Assembly (NCBI RefSeq): GCF_900258035.1
Contig: NZ_OGTP01000010.1
Coordinates: 154,282 to 218,281, forward strand
DNA from: Caballeronia novacaledonica
GTDB lineage: Bacteria; Pseudomonadota; Gammaproteobacteria; Burkholderiales; Burkholderiaceae
Direction: 5' to 3'
Length of the DNA: 64,000 nt
Numbering within the stretch: the first letter of the stretch is position 1; every line of letters starts with the position of its first letter. A program made the translations under genes and the position numbers. A model generated the notes under the pieces. That model worked only from the letters and a program-made list of their open reading frames with translations, was not told the origin of the DNA and made no database searches. Below are positions 7,226 to 15,256 of this stretch, piece by piece.

Positions 7226-8140
7226 CAACCGCTCGCGCGCGAGTTCTGCATATTCCGCGTTCAGTTCAATACCTACGCACTTCCTTCCCAACTCATTGCA
7301 AACAACGCCAGTCGTCCCTGACCCGAAAAACGGGTCAAGGACCTGGCCGTTCTCGCGCGACCCTGCCGCTACGCAGAGGCGGACAAGCGCGCGCGGATAA
7401 ACTGCAAAATGACTGCCGGGGTAAGGCTCGGTATTGATGTTCCAGACCGTACGCCGGTTCTTCGACTTCTGTTTCTTGTCCGCCGCAGGCTCCATGATCG
7501 CTTGCCAGTCGTAGTAATACTTCTCTGACTTGGAAAACAAGAATACGTACTCGTGGGAGCGGGTAGGGCGATCCTTCACGCTCTCAGGTTGACAGTTCGG
7601 CTTGTTCCAGATGATGTCTGTACGCAGATACCAGCCGTCAGCCTGAAGTGCGAAGGCCAATCGCCAAGGTACACCGATCAAGTCCTTCGGCTTCAGGCCG
7701 GCGGGCGTCGGGGCTCGATAATCCATTGCCCGCCCCTTGTTCTTGCTGTCAGCATCCCGCCAAGTCCGCCCGCCGGACGTGTAGCTATCCCCGATGTTCA
7801 ACCATAGAGTGCCTTCATCGGAGAGAGTGCGCCGAACCTCCCGGAACAGGCGAACTAGGTCCGCAATGTACTCCTCTACCGTAGTCTCTGCCCCGATCTG
7901 CCCGTCGATGCCGTAATCCCTCAACCCCCAGTAAGGCGGCGATGTTACGGCGCAATCAAAGTACCCGTTGGGCATCTCGTGCAGGATTCGGCGCGCGTCG
8001 CCCACGACAATTTTGCAGCGATTAGTCGCTTTTTCAGCCAGGTGAGTGTCCAGCGTTCTGTCGTCAGTGTCAAAAAGATCTGTTAGCAGGGTAGCTTCAT
8101 CCAGATTGGACCCGCTACCCTTCGGCGTTTTGAGAGACAT
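7211..8140 (-). CDS. m4C-type DNA methyltransferase, partner of the SmaI-type enzyme
   Basis: 309-aa beta-class modification enzyme. The catalytic motif IV is TSPPYWGLRDYG near residue 66, where S-PP-Y points to N4-cytosine methylation; the SAM-binding motif DPFFGSGTTG lies near the C-terminus, the order expected of the beta class. A target-recognition part lies between (about residues 100-240). It would protect the sites cut by the neighbouring endonuclease. The gene is convergent with, and overlaps by 15 nt, the endonuclease gene. A single C-box-like element before its start suggests that the same controller binds here. Confidence 0.88.
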   Translation of the reverse strand: MSLKTPKGSGSNLDEATLLTDLFDTDDRTLDTHLAEKATNRCKIVVGDARRILHEMPNGYFDCAVTSPPYWGLRDYGIDGQIGAETTVEEYIADLVRLFREVRRTLSDEGTLWLNIGDSYTSGGRTWRDADSKNKGRAMDYRAPTPAGLKPKDLIGVPWRLAFALQADGWYLRTDIIWNKPNCQPESVKDRPTRSHEYVFLFSKSEKYYYDWQAIMEPAADKKQKSKNRRTVWNINTEPYPGSHFAVYPRALVRLCVAAGSRENGQVLDPFFGSGTTGVVCNELGRKCVGIELNAEYAELARERLLRGH

Positions 8141-8161
8141 CGAGTTGCGCTCATAAAAATT

Positions 8162-8174
8162 TGCTACTTATAGT
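8162..8174. promoter_or_regulatory. C-box before the methyltransferase gene
   Basis: TGCTACTTATAGT, identical over 13 bp to 6132-6144 in front of the controller gene, lies 22 bp upstream of the methyltransferase start. Only one copy is present here, against two at the controller promoter, which fits repression of this gene versus activation of the other; that reading is inference. Confidence 0.65.
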
Positions 8175-8361
8175 ATTCATTTAACATCTTTCTGTCAAGG
8201 CTGATGGCGAGCTTCAGAACGCCGACAAGAACGCGCGACAGATCTCTCCAAGCTGGCTATAGCTGCAATGGGTAGTGCGTGATACGCAGCGTGACCGTTG
8301 GTGCCAAAGGGCGCTTCGACGTGACTTTTCGTGTATGATTGCGCCGCGTTGTGGCTGGATG

Positions 8362-8409
8362 GCATTCGTAATGCGAAGGTCGGGGGTTCGATTCCTCTTT
8401 CCGGCACCA
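8362..8409 (+). other. 3' fragment of tRNA-Thr(CGT), element attachment site
   Basis: The 48 nt run from the anticodon arm (loop TTCGTAA, anticodon CGT) through a good T-arm with TTCGATT and the 3' acceptor strand TTCCGGC to A-CCA. The 5' half of a tRNA (GCCGGAA acceptor, D-arm) is missing upstream, so this is not a working gene but the copy left when an element inserts into a tRNA 3' end. It marks the right end of element A and the left end of element B. The rest of 8141-8504 holds the methyltransferase promoter and no further gene. Confidence 0.75.
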
Positions 8410-8504
8410 CAATAAATCCGTCAAAGCCTTATAGACAAAGGCTCTCCGGCTGAAAGAGGTCCTCCAAGTGTGCCAAAAGTGTGCCACTTCTGAGGTCCTC
8501 GGCC

Positions 8505-9923
8505 ATGCTGCACGCGCTCTCCAAGGTTGTCGCCATGCGGGTTCGTTACGTCCGCGAAAGGTCCAGCACAGGGCCGCTATGGTTCCGGCGGCGCGTTCCT
8601 GAAGACCTACAAACTCTGATCGGCTCCAAGTGGATCCAGTGCAGCCTCGGCACTCGTGACCTACGCCAAGCCGCTAAGATGGTCTCTCGGCTTGTCTCCG
8701 AACAAGACCGGCAATGGGCCGAACTCCGCACCCCTTCCCGCTCCGGTCTAAAAGCTCAGGCTCAGGCGCTCCTCGCCGCTCATGGTCTAAGTCCCGACAC
8801 CGGCCCTCATCCCGAGGAAGCGCTCCTGTCTTTTTACGACACTCTCGACAGCCAAGCTCCTGCGCTACAGGAACAGGACAGCGCCACCGATAGCGAACTC
8901 GCCCGACACCTTCCCGCCGCATCTCTCGAGGCTCTCAGGCTCGTACAGGGCCGCTCCGTCGTTACGGTCTCAGACTGTCAAGCTCAATACACTCAGGCAA
9001 GGCCAAAGACCGCGAAATCTGCTCAACTAGCCTTTGGGTATCTATTGGCTTTCCTCAAGGGCGATAGATCACTAGCGAAGGTGCGCCGCTCAGACGTGAA
9101 TGGCTTCGTCACATGGCTCCGCGAAGGTGGCCATAGGTCCGATGGTCAGGGGATCTCGACCACATCGGTCGGTCGTCTCATCAATACCTTGGGTGCAGCT
9201 TTCGCTTTTTGCATTCGAGAAAACGAGCTATCAATCCCGCAGAATGTGTTCTCGAGAGTAGAGGTCCCCGGCTCCGGCAAGGATGCAGAGAAGAGGCTTC
9301 CCTTCACCGTCGACAACTATCGCTCATTGCAAAAGGCCATAGACGACTGGGAAAGGACAAAGGGTTTAGACCAAGGTCGCTGCGTCATCGGACTACTGGC
9401 CGAAACGGGCGCTAGGTTGTCTGAGATCTTGGGTCTCCTTCGGTCAGACGTTCACCTGACCGGCCCTACTCCGCACATTGTGATACAGGAGCACGCGCAC
9501 AGGTCCCTGAAGAATGCTGCAACGGCTCGCAAGGTCCCGTTAACCCCTACGGCCCTCCAGTACGCCAAAGCCGCTCTACGGTCCTCTGAAGGCTCCGCTG
9601 ACGCCGGTCGGCGTTCCGCCTCCACAACGCTATTCCCGCAATGGGCCACTGCAGAGAAGACCAACAATAATTCCGCCTCCGCTGCTCTGAACAAGTGGCT
9701 ACGGACCCGCGAAGGTTTGCAAGGCACCGGCCTAACGCTCCACAGCTTGCGCCACGGCATGAAAGACCAGCTACGCGCCGCCCAATGTCCCGACAGTATC
9801 CAAGATGCGATCCTCGGTCACTCGAGCGGAACCGTGGGCAGCAAGTACGGGACGACATACCCGCTCCCTGTGTTTCTCGAATGGCTTCTGAGGGCAGCGC
9901 AGACGGTCCATGGGGGCCATTAA
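8505..9923 (+). CDS. tyrosine-type site-specific integrase
   Basis: Phage/island integrase that joins an element to a tRNA gene. An N-terminal DUF6538-like piece (RSSTGPLWFRRRVPEDL) leads into a SAM-like core-binding domain (about residues 150-240) and the catalytic domain: Arg in ETGARLSEILGL, H-x-x-R in LHSLRHG, His in ILGHSSG and the Tyr in KYGTTYP, all in the normal order. The gene starts about 100 bp after the tRNA-Thr fragment, the usual place for an integrase. ATG 8505 (GAGG 10 nt before) and ATG 8535 (AAGG 8 nt before, giving MRVRYVRE) are both possible. Its 3' end overlaps the convergent ParB-fold gene by 4 nt. Confidence 0.9.
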   Translation: MLHALSKVVAMRVRYVRERSSTGPLWFRRRVPEDLQTLIGSKWIQCSLGTRDLRQAAKMVSRLVSEQDRQWAELRTPSRSGLKAQAQALLAAHGLSPDTGPHPEEALLSFYDTLDSQAPALQEQDSATDSELARHLPAASLEALRLVQGRSVVTVSDCQAQYTQARPKTAKSAQLAFGYLLAFLKGDRSLAKVRRSDVNGFVTWLREGGHRSDGQGISTTSVGRLINTLGAAFAFCIRENELSIPQNVFSRVEVPGSGKDAEKRLPFTVDNYRSLQKAIDDWERTKGLDQGRCVIGLLAETGARLSEILGLLRSDVHLTGPTPHIVIQEHAHRSLKNAATARKVPLTPTALQYAKAALRSSEGSADAGRRSASTTLFPQWATAEKTNNNSASAALNKWLRTREGLQGTGLTLHSLRHGMKDQLRAAQCPDSIQDAILGHSSGTVGSKYGTTYPLPVFLEWLLRAAQTVHGGH

Positions 9924-10972
9924 CCCCCTGCACCGACCATTGCCCACATATCCTTCATTCGATGCAGGGCGAGGTGACCTGTTACGGCATCAGTAACGAG
10001 TTCAATCTGAGCGTCTTCCCGTTCTGTGGCTATGCGCTCCTCCACTTCCTCTAGGATGACTTCAGTTGCCTCGGTCCTCGCTTCGTTCGCTATCTTCTCT
10101 CCGATCTCCGCAACTCGTGCATCGAAGTCTTCCTGAATCGCCTCATAGTTGCCGGTCACATTTGCCAATACCGTGCTGACCTTACCTGCTTCGTCTCCAT
10201 AGGCGTGCTCCAGTGCCTTCGCAAACTCCTCCCGCTTCGTCTGGGTATCCAAGGCTCCAAACAGTTCCTCGAGCTTCTCCGCCTTGATCTTCACCCTGGC
10301 ACTTACCTCGCCAGTCTGTTCCTTCTCCTCGGTCCAACTACCTCCCGACCACACATCAGGAACTGGCTTCCCTTCATCTTTACATCGGCGCACATATGCG
10401 CTCATCTGGTTTGCGAGGCTTAGGGACCTATCCGCAGCAAGGGCGCATTGAAGGTTCGTCCACTGCTTCCCGTGGTCATCCATCGGTCTGTTCCGAATGT
10501 GACCGTAGAGAAGCCGCGTCTTCTGCTTCTTGTCCATCGCAAGTCGGGCTTTGTAGTTCTCCATGCCTGCCCCCATAAGCGCCTCCGAGGGCGTCCCGCC
10601 ATACACAGCAACTAAGACGGTCTGCTTCCCTGCTCGCTGATAGGCGGCTCTCCGGTGCGTCCCATCGATCACCACGAATCGGTTATAGCTGATCGGCAAC
10701 ACCAGAATCGGGTCCAGCTTCCCTTCCTTCTGGAGTCGCTCAGTCAGCACCTTCACGTGGTTCCGATCCGTCACCCCGTCCTTGGCCTTGGTCTGGGTAT
10801 CCCGAACCTGAAACACCCTCGGGCAGACCAGTACCTTCGATAGCGGCACCTCCTGAAGGCAGACGCCCGAAAATTTCGGGGGTTGGTGGAAAAATTTCAG
10901 GTCCTCCAGCGATGCATCAAAAGCCTTGAAAGCCTTACTGGGCGTGTCTTCCAGCGATTTATTAGTCGTCAT
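9920..10972 (-). CDS. ParB/Srx-fold N-terminal domain protein, 350 aa
   Basis: The part from about residue 45 to 130 (VLVCPRVFQVRDTQ ... FVVIDGTHRRAAYQRAG) has the ParB/sulfiredoxin fold with its DG-x-HR phosphate-binding box. CTP-, ATP- or nuclease-type activities exist in this superfamily; which one applies cannot be read here. The C-terminal half is charged and helical (EVILEEVEERIATERED), probably a coiled coil. No HTH typical of chromosomal ParB is evident and no ParA neighbour exists, so classical partitioning is unlikely. It ends the leftward operon of element B, has a GAGGAAG ribosome site, and contains an internal CCCGAAA-A-TTTCGGG palindrome near 10866. Confidence 0.65.
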   Translation of the reverse strand: MTTNKSLEDTPSKAFKAFDASLEDLKFFHQPPKFSGVCLQEVPLSKVLVCPRVFQVRDTQTKAKDGVTDRNHVKVLTERLQKEGKLDPILVLPISYNRFVVIDGTHRRAAYQRAGKQTVLVAVYGGTPSEALMGAGMENYKARLAMDKKQKTRLLYGHIRNRPMDDHGKQWTNLQCALAADRSLSLANQMSAYVRRCKDEGKPVPDVWSGGSWTEEKEQTGEVSARVKIKAEKLEELFGALDTQTKREEFAKALEHAYGDEAGKVSTVLANVTGNYEAIQEDFDARVAEIGEKIANEARTEATEVILEEVEERIATEREDAQIELVTDAVTGHLALHRMKDMWAMVGAGG

Positions 10973-11175
10973 TCTGCTTCCTCATGAAACTGCAAATGTA
11001 GTATTTCCCGGCTTACCATAGTGATATCCGAGGTTAGTTTTAGATCCTCGGTCATCCCCGGGAAACCCAAGCCTACAAAGGGTTCCAGCGATTTCAATGG
11101 TTCTATTTCAGTGCATTTGATAGGGTGAAACTCACCCGAAAATTTCCATATCAGGTCGTCCCAGAGGCTCCAAAG

Positions 11176-11895
11176 TCACTCCAAGGTCACCCCATGGACT
11201 ACCTTCAGGTATTTCTCATAGGCCACCGCAAGGGTCTCCAAGCTCGCCTTCAGCGTCTCCATAGACTCCTCCAAGCTAATCCCGTACTTCGACCGTAGTC
11301 TTCGGATCACTTTCGCTTCCTTCTCAGTAGGCATGGGATCGAAGGCTCCCCCCGCGTGTCTATTGGCGGGCCTTTGGTACCTGTTCTCCTCGGGATCAAA
11401 GCTAGCTCGCTTCCGCTTATTCAAGGTTGACGGAAGGGGTCCGAGGTTAGCGAGCGTATGAAGACCAGTAGCAACATGCTGACCGTTCACCGTGGCCCTC
11501 TTTGGGACCAAGTGGTCCACTTCCTGCCTGAAGTTCTCAATCCCGACCAGACCGGCATAGACAGCCTGCAGCACTGCCCGCTCGCGTTCGTACAGGGGCA
11601 ACATGCGTTTCGCTCCGGTGGCTTTCCTCCAATGCATTGCCGCCGTTGTCTCTCTAGCTGCCCCCGGGTTCGTTTGGTGCCACTCTCGCTGATACCGAAC
11701 GGCTTTCTCCCGAGTCTGCGGAGTCGCGCGGTATCGCTCTTTGCGACAGGTCACGCATCCGAGGTTGCTTGCGTAATGGCGGCGCGAGGTCTCGCATTTA
11801 GCACAGAAGTAATTGAAGGTCACTCCTCGGGCGTTACGGGCCGCTGCAGCTTTACTGAGGGGTTTCCTCAGGGTTTCTCTAGGTTCTCTGGTCAT
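11176..11895 (-). CDS. HNH endonuclease of phage type
   Basis: 239 aa. Two CxxC pairs (CAKC and CVTC) near residues 31-52 form a likely zinc ribbon. The HNH core is VDHLVPKR, then HTLANLGPLPSTLNKRKR, with the metal-binding His and the Asn-x-x-K pattern. Such enzymes nick or cut DNA in packaging, homing or host defence; phage genomes often carry stand-alone copies. ATG 11895 is preferred over TTG 11919. The 200-bp gap downstream (10973-11175) has no gene. Same strand as the flanking small genes, so probably part of one leftward transcript. Confidence 0.75.
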   Translation of the reverse strand: MTREPRETLRKPLSKAAAARNARGVTFNYFCAKCETSRRHYASNLGCVTCRKERYRATPQTREKAVRYQREWHQTNPGAARETTAAMHWRKATGAKRMLPLYERERAVLQAVYAGLVGIENFRQEVDHLVPKRATVNGQHVATGLHTLANLGPLPSTLNKRKRASFDPEENRYQRPANRHAGGAFDPMPTEKEAKVIRRLRSKYGISLEESMETLKASLETLAVAYEKYLKVVHGVTLE

Positions 11896-12004
11896 ATCTA
11901 TCAAAGTATCAATCGTCAACGCAATATAAGGTTTTTGAAGTCTGTCCGACTCGTTACAAAGGAGCGTCCGTCACCACAGTAACAGCATATCTAATCAAAC
12001 ATAT

Positions 12005-12406
12005 TCAGTTTCGTGGCATTTTCTTGCGTGCAAGCCTCAACGTCCTACGCTTCACCATCAGGTCGAGACTCGCCAGTAGTTCCTCCGACACAGCCGCTTT
12101 CATGGCCTCTGCAGCCTCGTCACGGTCCGGAAGAACAAACCTTCCTAGTCTGGGATTGAACGTCATCAGTGCCACGTACGCTTCCGCCTCGACCCTTGCC
12201 ACTTCTTTACACAGTGCGGTCTCCTCTGCGGTCCACCCTGTACGGCTTCCGAAGGGTCTCCCGATATGCTTTCCGGCTGCCTTGGCAATCCGCCTAGCGT
12301 CATTAACATGAGGAAGGTTCTTCCCGGGGTTATCGGTCCTCAGGCGGCGCGGTACCTTATCGGGTCCCCTTTGGCGTTTCGCTTTCGGTATGGTCTTAGT
12401 GGTCAT
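12005..12406 (-). CDS. hypothetical phage-type protein, 133 aa, translationally coupled
   Basis: Not recognised. Very basic N-terminus (KAKRQRGPDKVPRRLRTDN), then helical stretches rich in Ala/Glu and a basic end (KRRTLRLARKKMPR). This charge pattern suits a nucleic-acid-binding protein. Its ATG overlaps the stop of the preceding 53-aa gene as ATGA, so it is probably translated by re-initiation. Function unknown. Confidence 0.6.
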   Translation of the reverse strand: MTTKTIPKAKRQRGPDKVPRRLRTDNPGKNLPHVNDARRIAKAAGKHIGRPFGSRTGWTAEETALCKEVARVEAEAYVALMTFNPRLGRFVLPDRDEAAEAMKAAVSEELLASLDLMVKRRTLRLARKKMPRN

Positions 12407-12564
12407 TGTTGCGGGTCCTCTTCTCTAAGCACGGTCTCAAGCAATCGAGTAATCGCATCAACGATCTTCGACACAGCCCATCCAAGGGCAACCACGAGGA
12501 CCCCTGAGAGGGCCACAAGGGCGATAAACAGGATCAGGATTTGGTCAGGGTTCATGGTGCTCAT
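12403..12564 (-). CDS. 53-aa single-span membrane protein
   Basis: Short gene: start ATG at 12564, stop TGA at 12403-12405. The product begins MSTMNPDQ, has one hydrophobic segment (about residues 9-32, ILFIALVALSGVLVVALGWA) and an amphipathic, charged tail ending in REEDPQQ. Start and stop overlap the neighbouring genes as ATGA on both sides, strong evidence that it is real. The form (short N-terminus, one span, charged tail) resembles phage holins or small membrane effectors, but no lysin gene is nearby. Confidence 0.65.
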   Translation of the reverse strand: MSTMNPDQILILFIALVALSGVLVVALGWAVSKIVDAITRLLETVLREEDPQQ

Positions 12565-12785
12565 ACGGTGGTGGTGGTCCTCAGTCTCTGCGCTCTCTTG
12601 CTGTCATTTATGCATCGTCGACACTGTCCCTTTCCTGCTGTGCTGAACGTTGTTTCACCGTGGTGCGAGCATTTCCAGACGAAGGTCTTAAATCCTAGAT
12701 GGATCGCATGTTCTTTCGTCTTAGCCTTCGCACCGGCTTTCGCGCGGTCCTTCGGATACTTCGAGTTCTCTTTGGGTGTGGTCAT
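12561..12785 (-). CDS. 74-aa basic protein with Cys/His cluster
   Basis: Not recognised. Lys/Ala-rich start (KENSKYPKDRAKAGAKAKTK) and a C-terminal half with WKCSHHGETTF and GQCRRC, that is Cys, His-His and a CxxC, which could bind one zinc ion. Such a mini-ribbon is also common in phage HNH proteins; it may be a relative or remnant of one. Its stop overlaps the ATG of the 53-aa gene. It is the first gene of the leftward cluster after the TATAGA repeat region. Confidence 0.55.
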   Translation of the reverse strand: MTTPKENSKYPKDRAKAGAKAKTKEHAIHLGFKTFVWKCSHHGETTFSTAGKGQCRRCINDSKRAQRLRTTTTV

Positions 12786-13561
12786 TTCTAATGCTCGGGA
12801 GAAAAATAAAGGGAATACGTCCTCAGGTGCCGCGTTGCATGCGCACCACGCGGATCTCCCGTAGGAGAACTAAGGAGAGTTATGGATAAGGGAAGACACC
12901 GCTCGGTAACTGCAGGGGCGCTAGAACGGGCTGGCAAGGATAGGCCAAGGGGTCGGTAGCCTCAGGGACCTACAGCGGCTCCTCTAATCACTTTTGCCTA
13001 TTTTTTAAGCAGGCTGAATTCACAGGGGAAAACCGAGTCCGTCTATAGGGGGTACAAATGCGATGTCTTTGATTCGCAAAGGAAAACCGAGGGGCCGTGT
13101 CTACCGGACGCTTTTGTGCGTTGTCATTGATTCGCAAAGGAAAACCGAGGCCGTCTATAGCGCCGAAGAAATGCAAAGTGATTGATTCCACAGAGAAACC
13201 GAAGGAGCGTCTCTATAAGTACGTAGTCTCGTTTCCAAAGAGCGGAGGAAAGGAAAACATTTCTTCTCTCCAGTCGACCACTTCCTTCTATGCGGTCAAA
13301 GTTGTGGCAACCCTTATCCAGTAAGGCTCTAAAATAGTGCCACGATAAAACTATAATATTCTACAGTTAAGTGTATTTTGAGAATTTCACTCTACAATGT
13401 CGCGCTTAAAGAGAATCCGTCGGAAAGCGTCGTGGGGAGACCTCGGTCGGTCTCTCTCTATAAGTGTCGAAACTCGGGTCACAAAGAATCGCGGAGAGTT
13501 ACTTCTGTCTTCTCAAGAGCGCTCTAAAGAGAACATCTCACATAGTGAAATTCCTCGCGTC
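12786..13561. repeat. Non-coding repeat block with TATAGA boxes
   Basis: No convincing gene. Between 13021 and 13470 a unit recurs: GATTCGCAAAGGAAAACCGAGG is present exactly at 13071-13092 and 13129-13150, with diverged copies at about 13018 and 13184. Each is followed on the plus strand by CCGTCTATAG or CTCTATAAG (13037, 13151, 13211, 13456) or a damaged version (about 13096). Read leftward these give CTATAGACGG or CTTATAGAGA, placed to drive the minus-strand cluster from 12785. They could be sigma70 -10 boxes or promoters of a single-subunit phage RNA polymerase. 12786-13017 shows nothing further. Confidence 0.5.
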
Positions 13562-14137
13562 TCATGCTTTGCAGGCACGTTTCACAGTCGCCGTAGACAC
13601 TGCGAACTTCTCCGCAGTCTGAGCAATGCTGGCTCCGGTCTCCTTGCGCCACAGTGCGATCTCCTTCGAATCATGCTCAACCGGGCGACCAAGGCTTACT
13701 TTGCCCCTATGGGTCTTCCCTGTGGCTGCAATGCTGGCCTTGGCAACCTGCCTACCTGCCTCAGTCCGGGCAATGATCCGGTTTTTCTCCATCTGAGCTA
13801 ACTGAGCCAACAGGGTCAGCACAAGCTCGCCTGCGTCACCAGCAATCGGACCCAAGCCATGGACGTCCACGATCACGCCCTTGGCCCTCAGGTCCCTTAC
13901 GGTGGTCTGCACATCGATGGAATCACGTCCAAGGCGGTCCACTGCGTAGACGCTCAGGGTATCGCCGTCACGAAGATAGGCAGCACATTCCTTGAATCCG
14001 GGGCGCTCCATGGCCTTCACGGTCCCGCTAACACCGTTATCCGAGAACTCCCGGTCGAAGTTGCCGCCGAGGGTATGGCGCTGGGACTCGACGGATTGGT
14101 CTCGGGTCGAGACACGGAAGTAAGCGATGCGTGCCAT
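13562..14137 (-). CDS. serine recombinase, resolvase/invertase family
   Basis: 191-aa small serine recombinase. The catalytic Ser lies in YFRVSTRDQS (residue 10); further motifs are the YAVDRLGRDS region and AQLAQMEKNRIIARTEAGR at the start of the long E-helix, followed by a C-terminal HTH (ASIAQTAEKFAVSTATVKRA). These enzymes resolve or invert DNA between short sites. No invertible segment or IR pair was found beside it, so resolvase function within the element is more likely. It is read leftward like the rest of the cluster of element B. The 238 bp on its upstream side (14138-14375) hold no credible gene. Confidence 0.9.
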   Translation of the reverse strand: MARIAYFRVSTRDQSVESQRHTLGGNFDREFSDNGVSGTVKAMERPGFKECAAYLRDGDTLSVYAVDRLGRDSIDVQTTVRDLRAKGVIVDVHGLGPIAGDAGELVLTLLAQLAQMEKNRIIARTEAGRQVAKASIAATGKTHRGKVSLGRPVEHDSKEIALWRKETGASIAQTAEKFAVSTATVKRACKA

Positions 14138-14375
14138 GAGGGTCCTTAGGGGCTAAGGTGGTTCAGAAGGTATGGATGGATTATGATCCCTGGCTCATTA
14201 CCCGTCAACATATCTTTTGATCCAAGCTGGAGAGCCATTGCAGGCATGGTGCATATGTGAGGAGTTGTGACCCACATGAACGTGGGGAGAATCGCTCTCG
14301 CTGCATAACTAAAGTTTTTGTCGGTTCTTCCGTAAACGCGCGATGACACCCCATAACGAGAAACGCAGGGAAGAT

Positions 14376-14714
14376 ATGAAGCGCATCACAATTGCAGCGG
14401 CAATAACGGTTCTGACGGGTTGCGTATCGGCTCCCGACCTCGATCTAAGCAAGGTCGATTCGGCTTGCTCCCAGCGCTGCTCATCGGAATATTCAAGCTG
14501 CACAACAGGGTTCAAGCTCTTCCCCTTGGTAGCCCAAGCGCACTGCAACGAATCCCTGAAGGTCTGCGCAGCCACCTGTCCTGCTTCACAGCCCGTCATC
14601 GCCACCACGCCTTCCGCTCAGAAGCTGGTCGAATTGAACAACCTGTACAAACAAGGATTGATCACCCAGAAGGAATACGAGGCGAAAAAGCAGGAAATCT
14701 TGAAGACCCTCTGA
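14376..14714 (+). CDS. small lipoprotein with SHOCT domain
   Basis: 112 aa. A signal peptide with lipobox (MKRITIAAAITVLTGC) anchors it in a membrane. Five further Cys residues in the mature part (ACSQRCSSEYSSC, HCNESLKVCAATC) suggest disulfide bonds. The C-terminal ~30 residues (KLVELNNLYKQGLITQKEYEAKK) are a SHOCT motif, a short helical module for oligomer formation. ATG 14376 follows GCAGGGAAG. It is the only rightward gene in the right part of element B and may be cargo. Function unknown. Confidence 0.75.
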   Translation: MKRITIAAAITVLTGCVSAPDLDLSKVDSACSQRCSSEYSSCTTGFKLFPLVAQAHCNESLKVCAATCPASQPVIATTPSAQKLVELNNLYKQGLITQKEYEAKKQEILKTL

Positions 14715-15232
14715 CGGATGGAGTGTGCGTGGCGGGGTAGCTAATGCTTCTCGTGATCACCACGAATTGCCAATGCCTCGGAGAATCTCAGGGGAATTCA
14801 GGTAGCGCGTGGCGGCGCGGGGACAGTCCGGACAGACAGGCTAGGAGTGAGGCGAGTGGCGGCGCGAGTGCGCTGCTCAGTTTCCAAGAGTCGTTCGCAA
14901 GGTACCCCCTACGGTCATTCCTGAATGACTTTCAAAACACCGCTAAAGACTCGACCGCACCGTTGTTGTTAGACCTCATCAGTGAGAGAACTCCGCTGGA
15001 ATATTTCAATGATGGAATCGAATTCCAGACCACAGGGGAGAGGTTTTGCCGAAGAGGGGGTGGGTGTTTTGAATGGTCCAAGGGCCGGGAGGGGCCGCCC
15101 CTATTTTCCCACCCAAGGGAGGTCTAGGTGTACCACAAGAAGACCACAAGGCAGTCACAGCAACCTATTTGCCTCTACCCTAACCAATTGATATCGTTGG
15201 GGTTCTGCACTGGCAGCGCACAGGTTCGACCT
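14715..15232. other. Gene-free right flank of element B
   Basis: An open frame (14744-15127) lacks a ribosome site, has no domain and shows biased composition, so I do not call it. The word GTGGCGGCGCG occurs at about 14811 and 14861, and GCGTGGCGGGG at about 14728. These could be recombinase arm sites but are too few to claim. Confidence 0.3.
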
Positions 15233-15247
15233 CTCTTTCCGGCACCA
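15233..15247 (+). other. Right attachment repeat of element B (tRNA-Thr 3' end)
   Basis: CTCTTTCCGGCACCA is identical to 8395-8409, and the preceding AGGTTCGACC still resembles the tRNA T-arm. Together with the copy at 8395-8409 it forms the direct repeat expected from integration at a tRNA-Thr 3' end. The copy is more worn than the left one. It lies just upstream of a strong terminator. Confidence 0.6.
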
Positions 15248-15256
15248 TCAAGTTTC

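Noticed and set aside
8362..8409. Functional tRNA-Thr gene
   Set aside because: The 5' acceptor strand and D-arm are absent, so only a 3' fragment is present.
13018..13215. Short direct repeats considered as a CRISPR array
   Set aside because: Repeats are uneven in length and identity, spacers vary strongly, and no cas gene is near.
13097..13324. 75-codon frame inside the TATAGA repeat block
   Set aside because: It starts within the repeats and part of its sequence is only the translated repeat; no ribosome site.
14146..14349. 67-codon frame beside the serine recombinase
   Set aside because: No credible ribosome site or family; it may only be upstream sequence of the recombinase.
14744..15127. 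127-codon frame in the right flank of element B
   Set aside because: No ribosome site, no domain, Arg/Gly/Ser-biased composition; likely chance.
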